Under the pieces are notes generated by a model. It saw only the letters and a list, made by a program, of their open reading frames with translations, ran no database searches and was not told the DNA's origin. This document shows positions 26,869-35,345 of a stretch of 64,000 bases of DNA, one piece after another. A program made the position numbers and the translations under genes. The DNA comes from JALEFZ01 sp039817415 (GTDB taxonomy: Bacteria; Bacteroidota; Bacteroidia; J057). Every line of letters begins with the position of its first letter. The stretch's first letter is position 1. The DNA lies in NCBI GenBank assembly GCA_039817415.1, contig JBCBVV010000029.1, forward strand, positions 1-64,000, written 5' to 3'.

Positions 26869-27017
26869 AATGGAGTAGTAGATTGTCTAAGGGTAAAGTA
26901 TGGAAAATAAGAATATTCCAGACATTTCGGAAAATAGTAATATCCATCATTGATTGTCACGGAATGTAAATTTATTGTGTTATTCAATTGCTGACTGGCT
27001 AAATTGGGAAGAGATAT

Positions 27018-27674
27018 ATGGAAGATCGCATAACTGAGCAGGACAAGTCTTTGATCCTAAAATATTTTGGAAAGCCCTTGCATGAGCTTGACCAAGATTC
27101 TTTTGACAAGGCCCTAAAATAGGCGCAAAAGAATTACCATCCCGATAAGTTCTCCCAATATGATGATGAGTTGGTCGTAGAAATGGCCAAGGAGCGCTTT
27201 CAGGCCATTCAAATGCTAGGAAAGAAGGTAAACAACTACCTAAAATTGACAGCAGAATTTGGAGAAGAGGGGGAAGGGGATCTGTCTGATGATCAATTGC
27301 CTGATACTGGTTATTACACCGAAGGCATTAGAATAGACATCATGACAACGGACATGCAGTTGAAAAACAAAATCTTCCGTCAGGCCTATATTTATAGAGG
27401 AGATAAGGTAACTATTCCAGGAACCAAGGCGAAATTGTATGCTTTGGCCGATTATTCTGCCAGAGCTTCTGCTGGCTTCAGGGACAATATCAAAGTTCAA
27501 TTAAAATTTGGGGTAGAGGACTCCATCTATGCCATTGCAGAATGGATTTTTAAGCATATTTCTGGTAGAACGACCTCCTTTGTGATTGAAAACAAGGTAG
27601 TGAACATCACCCCAGGTGAAATCCTTCATGCCATAAGAGGGGAAGCCCTACTGGAATTAGGGACAGGAGAATAA
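27018..27674 (+). pseudogene. J-domain-like protein interrupted by an in-frame amber codon
   Basis: ATG at 27018 opens a frame that runs to 27674 (about 218 codons) except for TAG at 27120-27122 (codon 35). Just after the stop comes NYHPDKF, carrying the HPD motif of DnaJ-type co-chaperones, then ELVVEMAKERFQAIQMLGKK, helix III of a J-domain. The reading KALK-stop-AQKNYHPDK suggests that a Glu, Gln or Lys codon became TAG by one base change. The rest (about 50-218) is an uncharacterised domain. Restart at TTG 27171 or ATG 27183 would give a protein lacking HPD. It is a pseudogene, a read-through case or a base error. It converges with dut. Confidence 0.75.
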
Positions 27675-27682
27675 ACCTTAGG

Positions 27683-28117
27683 CTATTTTCCTGTGTGTCC
27701 AAAACCACCACTACCTCTTTCGGTCTTAGATAATTCTTCGACCTGAATCCACTCCACTTGCTCGTGCTTTGCAATAACCATTTGGGCGATCCTTTCTCCT
27801 TTTTGAATGGTAAAGGGGTCTTTACTTAGGTTAACCAGAATGACTTTTATTTCACCTCTGTAATCAGCATCTATGGTTCCAGGAGTATTGATCAAGCTCA
27901 GACCATGCTTTATGGCTAGACCCGAACGTGGTCTCACCTGGGCTTCATATCCGATGGGAAGCTCCATATACAAGCCCGTAGGAATCAGCGCTCTTTCCAA
28001 TGACCCCAATTCTACAGGTTCTTCATTATTCGCATAGAGATCTACCCCTGCTGAGGCAATAGTAGCATAGGAGGGTAGGGGATTCGAAGAGGTATTGATG
28101 ATCTTTACTTGAAGCAT
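27683..28117 (-). CDS. dut: dUTP diphosphatase
   Basis: Hydrolyses dUTP to dUMP, keeping uracil out of DNA and supplying thymidylate synthesis. 144 residues, the normal trimeric type. All five motifs are present: ASAGVDLYA, RPRSGLAIKHG, GTIDADYRGEI, KGERIAQMVI and the C-terminal RGSGGFGHTGK arm with its Phe. It converges with the J-like gene 8 bp away. Confidence 0.97.
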   Translation of the reverse strand: MLQVKIINTSSNPLPSYATIASAGVDLYANNEEPVELGSLERALIPTGLYMELPIGYEAQVRPRSGLAIKHGLSLINTPGTIDADYRGEIKVILVNLSKDPFTIQKGERIAQMVIAKHEQVEWIQVEELSKTERGSGGFGHTGK

Positions 28118-28203
28118 AGTGGGCTAGGATAAGATTTGCTTCAAATATCCATTCTGGCGGGCAATCAAGTAGGAGAAGTTATCCTAAAGATGTGCATAAC
28201 ATG

Positions 28204-28482
28204 CTACTGTAATGCCTCGAAAGCGGCAGCCAATTCCCAATCTCGATCAGTTAGGCCTCCAAAATCGTGCGTAGATAGCCTGACTTCTACTTTGTTATAA
28301 ACATTAAACCACTCTGGGTGGTGGTTATGCTTTTCCGCCAGAATAGCCGCCTTTGACATGAATCCGAAGGCTTCAACAAAATCCTTGAATTGGAAGGTTT
28401 TCTCTATTCCATCCTTGTTAAAAGCCCATCCAGGAAGGTTGGCAAGTTTGTCTTGTGCTTCTGTGGAAGAATATGTCTTCAT
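28204..28482 (-). CDS. phhB: 4a-hydroxytetrahydrobiopterin dehydratase
   Basis: Recycles the 4a-hydroxy pterin produced by aromatic amino-acid hydroxylases. 92 residues, the whole of the family fold. The active-site motif KHNHHPEWFNVYNKV is intact and the end LTDRDWELAAAFE is typical. It lies upstream of dut in the same direction with an 86-bp gap, so an operon is possible. No phenylalanine hydroxylase is nearby. Confidence 0.95.
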   Translation of the reverse strand: MKTYSSTEAQDKLANLPGWAFNKDGIEKTFQFKDFVEAFGFMSKAAILAEKHNHHPEWFNVYNKVEVRLSTHDFGGLTDRDWELAAAFEALQ

Positions 28483-28623
28483 AATATCAGTATTGTTATA
28501 TATTCACCATCTAGTAGTCTTGTCCTCAATAAAATGGTAAATTGATGGATAGCTCATCACTGTTCCTGCACCTCAATTAGGGAAGAGCTAGTTTTTTAAG
28601 TACTGCATCAAACTTATATTACT

Positions 28624-30066
28624 ATGAGAAGCGCATTGAAACGATTTTTGTTCCTGTTATTGTCCTTTTTGATGGCATCTATTGTATTCGCCCAAAAAGG
28701 AACGATTAATATCGAAGGGCATGTAAGCCATCCTAAGGGAAATGAAGTGAGTGTCGGTTATCCCCTTTCCCCACTTTCAAGAGAATTTCAATCAGAGACC
28801 GTAACCATCGATGAGGACGGTAACTTTTCTATAGAACTCGAGCTTGACAAGCCCAGAATGGGTAGAATCCGACAAGGAAGAGAGTCAACTGACATTTTTT
28901 TATATCCTGGTGAAAGTATTTTCCTAGACGTAAATACAGACCAATTTGATGAGTCGATTCGCTACAAAGGGAGCGGGATTAGTGCTTCTGCCTCTAATTT
29001 TCTGGCTGCTTTCTACCTGCGTTATGAAGATGACAAGGCAAGGGAGGAAATGAGATACCAGATGTACGAAGCCGATATGCAGTCTGCAAAAGAATCATTT
29101 CTGACAAGAATGCGCGATCAGCAGATTTACCTTCAGACTTGGCTGAAGACACGTGAATTGGCTGATGTATTTGTGAGCTATATGCACAATAGAATCATCT
29201 ATAGCAATGCGACGGATCTGCTGTATCTGAGAAGTAGCAGAGCTTACAAAATGGAAGTTCCGATGGAAAAAATAGAGTTACCAGACGGCTATTATAATTT
29301 CCTAGAGACCATTAAGCTCAACAACGATGAGGCCATTGACATCCCAGAGTATATGTCTTTTCTAGGTGCCTATATGCACAGGATTTACAAGGAAAAGGGA
29401 GATGAAAAAGGCAGTGAAGAGCTTAACATTAAATCTCGTCTGGCGGGTAGCTTGCTCAAAGGGGAGGCGAAGAATCTCTATTTGGCAGATTTGATTAGAA
29501 CGAATTTTCAATATGGAGACTTTGTACAGGCAGAAGAAATGTTCAAGATGTATAAGGAACAAAAAGATCCTCCTTACATGGAGTACTTAGAGCCTGTATA
29601 CAAAAAGATATTGCCTATTTCTCCGGGAAAGGATGCGCCAAACTTTACCTTAATGGACAAGAATGGTCGCAAGGTGAGTTTGAAGGAATTTAGAGGAAAG
29701 GTGGTTTACCTTGATTTTTGGGCAAGCTGGTGTGGACCCTGTAGAAGAGAGTTTCCTTTCTCGAAGAAACTCCAAAAAACATTTGAAGGAGAAGATGTGG
29801 TCTTTCTCTATGTCTCCATCGATGAGAACAAGGAGGATTGGCTCAAGGCTATGAAGGAAGAACAACTCGGGGGCGTTCATCTATTCGCGAAAGGATTTCA
29901 GCATGAGGTGCCGGCTTCTTACGGAGTGGAAGGAATTCCGGCTTATTTCCTCATCGACAGGAATGGTGTGATCATGAACAACAACCCAGATCGTCCGAGT
30001 GGTGCCAGAGTAGATGGACAAATTTATGCTGCCCTTAAGAAAGAGATCAAAGGCAAGAAGAAATAA
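28624..30066 (+). CDS. TlpA-like thiol-disulfide oxidoreductase
   Basis: 480-residue exported thioredoxin-like protein. The signal peptide covers residues 1-23 (ending VFA). About 25-130 is a DUF4369-like beta domain (GHVSHPKGNEVSVGY). The middle (about 130-330) is helical and unassigned. The C-terminal thioredoxin fold starts at about 340 (GKDAPNFTLMDKNGRKVSL) with the redox motif WASWCGPCRREF and the cis-Pro region VEGIPAYFLID. Bacteroidota have many such proteins, which reduce or oxidise periplasmic thiols. It is closed by the strong hairpin at 30086-30120. Confidence 0.92.
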   Translation: MRSALKRFLFLLLSFLMASIVFAQKGTINIEGHVSHPKGNEVSVGYPLSPLSREFQSETVTIDEDGNFSIELELDKPRMGRIRQGRESTDIFLYPGESIFLDVNTDQFDESIRYKGSGISASASNFLAAFYLRYEDDKAREEMRYQMYEADMQSAKESFLTRMRDQQIYLQTWLKTRELADVFVSYMHNRIIYSNATDLLYLRSSRAYKMEVPMEKIELPDGYYNFLETIKLNNDEAIDIPEYMSFLGAYMHRIYKEKGDEKGSEELNIKSRLAGSLLKGEAKNLYLADLIRTNFQYGDFVQAEEMFKMYKEQKDPPYMEYLEPVYKKILPISPGKDAPNFTLMDKNGRKVSLKEFRGKVVYLDFWASWCGPCRREFPFSKKLQKTFEGEDVVFLYVSIDENKEDWLKAMKEEQLGGVHLFAKGFQHEVPASYGVEGIPAYFLIDRNGVIMNNNPDRPSGARVDGQIYAALKKEIKGKKK

Positions 30067-30085
30067 GCCTTAGGTTACGAAATGA

Positions 30086-30120
30086 AAAAAGGGGCTACCA
30101 TCCATGGGTAGCCCCTTTTT
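30086..30120. terminator. Bidirectional terminator between convergent genes
   Basis: 14-bp stem AAAAAGGGGCTACC (30086-30099) with GGTAGCCCCTTTTT (30107-30120) and a 7-nt loop. A-run and T-run flank it, so it can serve both the TlpA-like gene and the leftward DUF1573 gene. Confidence 0.88.
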
Positions 30121-30136
30121 GTATGCTTAGATAAGA

Positions 30137-30841
30137 TTATTCAGTTGGCTTAACCTCACCTTGAATTCTCAATACTTTGCGTAGGCCTTCGAAGTTACCT
30201 GTAACAGTAATGGTTTTGACCTGACGACCGCGCTTTCCAGTAGAGTTGAAGGTAACATCTATGGTTCCTTGCTCACCTGGTTTGATAGGCTCTTTAGAAT
30301 AGTTAGGGACAGTACATCCACAAGAAGCTTTTACTCTCGTTAACTCAAGTGGCTGATCTCCAGAATTGGTGAAGGTAAAGGTGTGCTTAACCTTGTCCCC
30401 GCTTGTAACGGTTCCGAACTCGTGTACCTCTTCTCCCCACTTCACATTGGTTGGGGCCAATTCCTCTGCGCGCTGCTCCCAGTAAGGCTTGTTGTTGACA
30501 ACGGGTGGCTTGGGAGGAGTAGCAGTAGCTGGGGTAGTAGTTGCCTTGGGCGTAATCACAGCAGTAGCTGGTTTGGGCTTAAGCTGTACAGGTCTTTCCT
30601 CAGCGGTTTTTTGGGTAGAAATGGCAGCAGCAGTCTCTGCTTTTTTGTCAAGCTTAGCCTGGACACGTTCGTACTGGTTCTTCTTGTTGGTGGCATAATT
30701 CAAGATTTGCTGCTGTAGCTCTACAGGCATATCTTTCATTAGCTTGTTCAATTCTTTTCTGGGATTGTTCTGAGCAAAAGCAGGTAGGCTGATGCTGAAC
30801 ATCAACAAGGCCAGAATGATTGGTTGTACGATCTTTAACAT
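30137..30841 (-). CDS. Exported DUF1573 domain protein
   Basis: 234 residues. Signal peptide 1-23 (PAFAQ). Residues about 25-70 are a charged, coiled helix region, 75-120 a Thr/Pro/Ala-rich linker (KATTTPATATPPKPPVV), and about 130-232 the DUF1573 Ig-like domain with KASCGCTVPNYSKEPI, the conserved Cys pair in CGC. Such domains are common in Bacteroidota; their role is unknown, perhaps periplasmic or surface binding. It is divergent from copA with 177 bp between, which holds a 22-bp dyad. Confidence 0.9.
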   Translation of the reverse strand: MLKIVQPIILALLMFSISLPAFAQNNPRKELNKLMKDMPVELQQQILNYATNKKNQYERVQAKLDKKAETAAAISTQKTAEERPVQLKPKPATAVITPKATTTPATATPPKPPVVNNKPYWEQRAEELAPTNVKWGEEVHEFGTVTSGDKVKHTFTFTNSGDQPLELTRVKASCGCTVPNYSKEPIKPGEQGTIDVTFNSTGKRGRQVKTITVTGNFEGLRKVLRIQGEVKPTE

Positions 30842-30870
30842 AGATTATGCAATTTTGTCAAATGAATGTC

Positions 30871-30892
30871 AGTTGAAAGTTACTTTTCAACT
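30871..30892. promoter_or_regulatory. Inverted repeat in the DUF1573-copA divergent region
   Basis: AGTTGAAA (30871-30878) and TTTCAACT (30885-30892) with a 6-bp centre, a perfect 8-bp-arm dyad. It lies 30 bp upstream of the DUF1573 start and about 125 bp upstream of copA. No T-run suits a terminator, so an operator is more likely. The binding protein is unknown. Confidence 0.35.
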
Positions 30893-31018
30893 ATAAGTTT
30901 AGTAAATAAAGATTCACCCTCCAAAAGATTAACTTTAATCTGCCCTTCTGCCATATCCAATGGTAAATTATTTCGTAAAAAGGAGGATTATCTATTTTCC
31001 TAAAGAGGGAAAAAATAC

Positions 31019-33124
31019 ATGAGTGAACAAAATCAAACTTCCTATATAGCGCTACAAGTCAAAGGAATGACGTGTACCAATTGTGCCTTAGGTATTGAAA
31101 AATACCTTGAAAAAGAAGGGCTAGCGCATGTTAACGTAGATTTCAGCAATGGAGAGGTGAATTTCGCGACAGCTTCTCCGGAAAATCTCAACAGTTGGGT
31201 GAAAGGTATTGAGAACTTGGGATTTGAGGTGGTCCAAGACGAAGAGGGCGGGGAAGAAGGTTGGAGTAGGGTAGAGAAGTACTTTGCTATAAGTTTGGTA
31301 TTCACCCTTCCTTTGATCTTGCACATGTTTATTTCTTGGCATGTTTTGCATAACCCATGGGTCCAATTTGGCTTAAGTCTGCCTGTCTTTATCCTGGGCA
31401 TGCTATATTTTGGGAGGTCGGCCTGGTCTTCCATCAAGGCAGGTGTACCCAATATGGATGTGTTGATTTCTATTGGGGCAATAGCTGCCTTTGGGTATAG
31501 CCTGTATGGGGCCATCAATCAACTAGGACCTGATTTTCTCTTTTTTGAGACTGCTGCCTCTGTCATTACCCTGGTTTTATTGGGGAATGTCATTGAGCAT
31601 CGCTCTGTCAAAAGAACAACAGCTGCGGTAAGAAACCTTCAGGATATGCAGGCCAAAACTGCGCCTGTGCTAACCGCAGAAGGAAAGTTGATAGACACAC
31701 CTTTGGAGCATGTACAAAAAGGAATGGAATTATTGTTATCCGAAGGGAGTATAATTCCCTTGGATGTAAGGGTCCTGGAAGGAGAGGGCCATTTGGATGA
31801 GTCCATGATTACAGGCGAAAGCCAAGCCTTGCTCAAAGAAGTAGGCGATCAATTAATGAGTGGAACCCTCTTGCAACATGGCCAACTGAAAGTCGTCGTA
31901 GAAAAGGAAGCCAAGGACTCTACCCTTAGCCAAATGATTCAATTGGTTAAAAAGGCCCAAGCCGATAAGCCTGACATTCAGCGATTGGCAGATAGAATTA
32001 GTGCGATATTTGTTCCGGCTGTCCTTGCCATTTCCCTGATAACCTTCCTTCTCGCGTACATAGTTTTTGGCTTGCCATTTACCCAATCTATGCTCCAAGC
32101 CATTGCGGTTCTTGTGATCGCTTGTCCATGTGCCATGGGCTTGGCTACTCCTACAGCAGTAGTTGTCGGTTTAGGTCGAGCCAGCAAAAAAGGGATTCTG
32201 ATTAAAGGTGGAAGTGTATTTGAAAAGGCTACGAAGATAGATACCGTTGTTTTTGACAAAACAGGTACGCTTACGACAGGAGAATTTCAACTGAAGGAAA
32301 TTCATGTGGTGGAGGTGGGACAGGAGGAGACTGTAAAATCGGTTGTGGCCAGCATGGAACAGTATTCATCACACCCCATTGCCTTATCTCTCCGAAATAT
32401 TTTCTCAGAAGCTAAGCCTGTAGAACTGCAACAAGTCAAAGAACAAAAAGGACTGGGCATGACCGCTCAGGATAAAGAAGGGAATACCTATCAGATCGGC
32501 TCCTTCCGCACGGTTAAGGGAATGCTTTCCGAAGACCAGTATTCTGTTTATGTGTTGAAGAATGGAGAATTCTGGGCTGGGATATCCTTGAAGGACGACA
32601 TTAGGATAGAGGCAAAAGAGACCATTTCCTGGTTGTCTACCCAAGGGATTCGTACCATCATGCTCAGTGGAGATAAAAAGGGAAAATGCGAGGATGTAGC
32701 CCACTCCCTTGGGATAGATGAAGTTTACAGTGAACAATTACCAGAGCAAAAGCTTCAACTCCTTTCTAATTTTATGGAAAGGGGACATGTCATGATGGTA
32801 GGCGATGGAATCAATGATGCCCCTGCCTTGGCCAAGGCTCATATTGGCGTTTCTCTTAGTGGCGCAAGTGATATTGCACAGGAAGCAGCAGAAGTTGTGT
32901 TGATGTCTCAAAAGATGGATTCGCTCAAGGACTTATTCAACTTGAGCAAACATACTGTCTTGACCATTAAGCAAAATCTCTTTTGGGCATTCTTCTACAA
33001 TGTCATCATGATTCCAGCTGCTGCTATTGGTTTACTTAGGCCCATTCTAGCTGCGTTTTCTATGGCATTTTCAGATATATTTGTAATCGGAAACTCCCTT
33101 AGGTTGCGTGTAAAGAACATCTAA
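31019..33124 (+). CDS. copA: Copper-exporting P1B-type ATPase
   Basis: Pumps Cu(I) across the inner membrane using ATP. 701 residues. One N-terminal heavy-metal-associated domain has GMTCTNCALG (CxxC). Further motifs are TGES in the actuator domain (DESMITGES), the transmembrane metal site ACPCAMG (CPC, Cu/Ag class), the phosphorylation loop DKTGTLTTGE, the SHPIAL His-Pro of the nucleotide domain and GDGINDAPAL. Eight membrane segments are expected. It is followed by a small HMA chaperone gene. No CueR or CsoR regulator is adjacent. Confidence 0.96.
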   Translation: MSEQNQTSYIALQVKGMTCTNCALGIEKYLEKEGLAHVNVDFSNGEVNFATASPENLNSWVKGIENLGFEVVQDEEGGEEGWSRVEKYFAISLVFTLPLILHMFISWHVLHNPWVQFGLSLPVFILGMLYFGRSAWSSIKAGVPNMDVLISIGAIAAFGYSLYGAINQLGPDFLFFETAASVITLVLLGNVIEHRSVKRTTAAVRNLQDMQAKTAPVLTAEGKLIDTPLEHVQKGMELLLSEGSIIPLDVRVLEGEGHLDESMITGESQALLKEVGDQLMSGTLLQHGQLKVVVEKEAKDSTLSQMIQLVKKAQADKPDIQRLADRISAIFVPAVLAISLITFLLAYIVFGLPFTQSMLQAIAVLVIACPCAMGLATPTAVVVGLGRASKKGILIKGGSVFEKATKIDTVVFDKTGTLTTGEFQLKEIHVVEVGQEETVKSVVASMEQYSSHPIALSLRNIFSEAKPVELQQVKEQKGLGMTAQDKEGNTYQIGSFRTVKGMLSEDQYSVYVLKNGEFWAGISLKDDIRIEAKETISWLSTQGIRTIMLSGDKKGKCEDVAHSLGIDEVYSEQLPEQKLQLLSNFMERGHVMMVGDGINDAPALAKAHIGVSLSGASDIAQEAAEVVLMSQKMDSLKDLFNLSKHTVLTIKQNLFWAFFYNVIMIPAAAIGLLRPILAAFSMAFSDIFVIGNSLRLRVKNI

Positions 33125-33193
33125 TTCCTAAAGGGAAAAATTATTCCTGTGCTCTTACAAGAGGAGCACACTTCCATTAAGACAAACAGAATA

Positions 33194-33430
33194 ATGACAT
33201 ATACATTTAAGACAAACATCAACTGTGGAGGCTGTGTAGCTACAGTAACCCCTTTTCTCGATAAATCTGAAATCGAAAACTGGAAAGTGGATACCCACTC
33301 AAAAGATAAAATCCTGACAGTCGAAAGCAATCAATTGGACCAAGAAGGGATTATGAAACTGGTTGCAGAAGCAGGTTTTAAGATTGAACCTGTCAAAAAA
33401 GGCATATTTGGCTTGTTTGGGAGAAAGTAG
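33194..33430 (+). CDS. CopZ-like heavy-metal-associated (HMA) chaperone
   Basis: 78 residues from ATG 33194; an upstream in-frame TTG at 33149 is unlikely. A single HMA ferredoxin-like fold with the metal-binding pair in KTNINCGGCVATV. The tail KKGIFGLFGRK is hydrophobic/basic. It lies 69 bp after copA in the same direction and probably delivers Cu(I) to it. The stop is 1 bp from the convergent miaA stop, so no terminator fits between them. Confidence 0.88.
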   Translation: MTYTFKTNINCGGCVATVTPFLDKSEIENWKVDTHSKDKILTVESNQLDQEGIMKLVAEAGFKIEPVKKGIFGLFGRK

Positions 33431-33431
33431 T

Positions 33432-34346
33432 TTAATCCTCCAATTCCTTTTTGAGCCAGGTAAGTACCTCTTCATTCTGGCCGGCCTGAAACCAGCTAAT
33501 GTCTTCGAACCTCCTGTAATAGGTCAGCTGCCTTTTGGCATACCTACGGCTATTCCTTTGGATCAGGCGAATGGCCTCATCTAAGTCGTATTCCCCTTTG
33601 AGATAAGGGAATAGCTCTCGGTATCCTATAGCTTGGAGAGCATTTAAATGCTCGGCATATCCCTTGCCGAGAAGGTCTTTTGCCTCTTCGACAAGCCCTT
33701 CTGCGATCATCTGGTGAACACGTTGATCTATTCTATTGTAAAGGACTTCTCTCTCGTCCTGTAGACCGATTTTGATCAATCGGTAGGCATGTTTCTTTTG
33801 GTTCCTACCCTGTCTAAAAACGGAGATGGGTGTTCCTGTTCCTCTGTACACTTCCAGTGCCCTGATGACCCTTGCAGGATTTTGTTTGTCTATTTGCCCA
33901 TATACATCTGGATCAACCTCAGCGAGTTCCTTTAGTAAGGCATCCAATCCTTGATCTCTAAATTCCTGGTTTAAGGTTTCTCGAACACTAGGGTCAATGA
34001 AGGGCATAGGAGAGAAGCCATTCCAGATCGCATCCATGTAGAGGGTAGAGCCCCCCACCATGATAAGGGTAGGATGTTGAGGAAAGAGCCTATTCATTAG
34101 GTCTTCTGCAGCTGTTTCAAACTTAGCTGCGCTAAATTCTTCATCTGGTTTCAGGCTATCAATGAAGTAATGTTTTGCTGCCGCCAACTCTTCTTTGGTA
34201 GGCTTGGCGGTGCCAATATCCATATGTTGGTAAAACTGCCTTGAATCTGCCGAAATGATCACCGATTCAAACGTCTTTGCCAGTTCTATGGAAAGAGCCG
34301 TTTTCCCAACAGCCGTTGGGCCAACTATGGTGATCAAGGTATTCAT
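33432..34346 (-). CDS. miaA: tRNA dimethylallyltransferase
   Basis: Adds a dimethylallyl group to A37 of tRNAs that read UNN codons. 304 residues from ATG 34346; the TTG at 34364 would overlap the preceding gene. The P-loop is GPTAVGKTALS, followed by SADSRQFYQHMDIGTAKP and the RVIRALEVY and GYRELFPYL helices that contact tRNA. The start lies 1 bp after the stop of the TMEM220-like gene, so they are co-transcribed. No hfq follows, unlike in proteobacteria. Confidence 0.95.
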   Translation of the reverse strand: MNTLITIVGPTAVGKTALSIELAKTFESVIISADSRQFYQHMDIGTAKPTKEELAAAKHYFIDSLKPDEEFSAAKFETAAEDLMNRLFPQHPTLIMVGGSTLYMDAIWNGFSPMPFIDPSVRETLNQEFRDQGLDALLKELAEVDPDVYGQIDKQNPARVIRALEVYRGTGTPISVFRQGRNQKKHAYRLIKIGLQDEREVLYNRIDQRVHQMIAEGLVEEAKDLLGKGYAEHLNALQAIGYRELFPYLKGEYDLDEAIRLIQRNSRRYAKRQLTYYRRFEDISWFQAGQNEEVLTWLKKELED

Positions 34347-34347
34347 C

Positions 34348-34704
34348 CTAACTATTGGGCGCAAAAACCATGGCCAAGGCTGCGATTAACAAGCCTAACC
34401 CTTCTCTCATGTTTTCTATGTAAGGTGAAGCTGCCTTCATTTGGCCTGTGATGGAAGGCATGCCTTCGTTGTACCACTCCACGGCTCCGGGTATGTATAA
34501 GCCTACCCCTACTACAAGTGCAACTGAGGCTAGAAGCGTAACGATTTTGGGTAGTTTGATAAAAGCTTTTAAGGCAAGGATAAGGGCTACACCTCCATAA
34601 ATCGGCACCCATAATTGGGGATCGGAATCGTTCAACTGCCAATAAGCAAACAAACCGAAGACGATAGCTAGTAGGATTAATATTACCTTTTTGATCATGG
34701 GCAT
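34348..34704 (-). CDS. TMEM220-like small membrane protein
   Basis: 118 residues with about four hydrophobic segments. The segment FAYWQLNDSDPQLWVPIYGG matches the conserved N-terminal signature of the TMEM220 family (Gln-Asn-Asp-x-Asp-x-x-x-Trp). No function is established for the family. It is transcribed just ahead of miaA, with the stop 1 bp before the miaA ATG. The start could also be the next Met, at 34698. Confidence 0.82.
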   Translation of the reverse strand: MPMIKKVILILLAIVFGLFAYWQLNDSDPQLWVPIYGGVALILALKAFIKLPKIVTLLASVALVVGVGLYIPGAVEWYNEGMPSITGQMKAASPYIENMREGLGLLIAALAMVFAPNS

Positions 34705-34859
34705 GTATTTTCTGAAAAGATATAAGGAAGATTGGCTTTCCGCAAGGAAGAGGGAGCAAGATAGCGATTGATCTATGTTAGGGGGAAATGAACATTGTGC
34801 AATTTTTGCATATGCAGCTTTTCAACTATATAGAGATTGTGTTATCTTATGAAGTATGG

Positions 34860-34906
34860 ACTAGGTGATTTTTCATAAGAATCGCCCCTAGTTGTAAAGA
34901 ATCACC
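34860..34906 (+). promoter_or_regulatory. Leader with alternative hairpins before the holin-like gene
   Basis: ACTAGG (34860-34865) can pair with CCTAGT (34887-34892), with GATT/AATC inside. Alternatively GGTGATT (34864-34870) pairs with AATCACC (34900-34906). The two folds exclude each other. They end 28 bp before the ATG, so translation could be affected. Speculative. Confidence 0.3.
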
Positions 34907-34933
34907 ACTTTATCTAACCAAATTCGACTTCTT

Positions 34934-35275
34934 ATGATGTCTACCATTTTTACCATTCTGGCATCTGCTATTTCAGTTATGATTTGCGCCTATTTTTTGA
35001 AAGGTGTGGATGTGAAGAGCTTTGGAGGAGCTGTTGTAACGGCTATTCTCATCGCTATTGTCAATGGAACGCTTGGGAATGTGCTTAATTTCTTTTTCGC
35101 TCCTGTTAACTGGATCACTTTTGGACTGGCTTCTGCTATCATCTCAGCATTGATGATTCAAGTGGTGAGTTGGTTGTACAGCGGTTTTGCTGTGAAGAAT
35201 TTCTGGTGGGCCCTGATTTTCGGGATTGTTCTCGGAATCGTAAATGGCCTCATCATGAATATTCTGCCTATTTAA
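34934..35275 (+). CDS. Phage-holin-4 family membrane protein
   Basis: 113 residues with four hydrophobic segments and little else. The KGVDVKSFGGAVVTAILIAI and FAPVNWITFGLASAIISALM segments match the four-TM holin-like family that is common on bacterial chromosomes. Despite the name there is no lysis gene or phage gene nearby, so a housekeeping membrane role is more likely. Function unknown. Confidence 0.85.
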   Translation: MMSTIFTILASAISVMICAYFLKGVDVKSFGGAVVTAILIAIVNGTLGNVLNFFFAPVNWITFGLASAIISALMIQVVSWLYSGFAVKNFWWALIFGIVLGIVNGLIMNILPI

Positions 35276-35303
35276 TTTGCATCCCTACACATGGACTATA
35301 AAG

Positions 35304-35328
35304 GCTCGAAGACCCTTGGTTTTCGGGC
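35304..35328. terminator. Weak hairpin between convergent genes
   Basis: GCTCGAA (35304-35310) can pair with TTCGGGC (35322-35328) with one G-T pair. It is followed rightward by TTCTTCTTTGTTT, a poor T-run. It may end the holin-like transcript. Confidence 0.4.
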
Positions 35329-35345
35329 TTCTTCTTTGTTTGGTA

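Noticed and set aside
34807..34816. Perfect 10-bp palindrome TGCATATGCA
   Set aside because: Too short and AT-rich to separate from chance, and it has no repeated copy nearby.
34934..35275. Holin-family gene as a sign of a prophage
   Set aside because: No other phage gene lies nearby, and this four-helix family is frequent on ordinary chromosomes.
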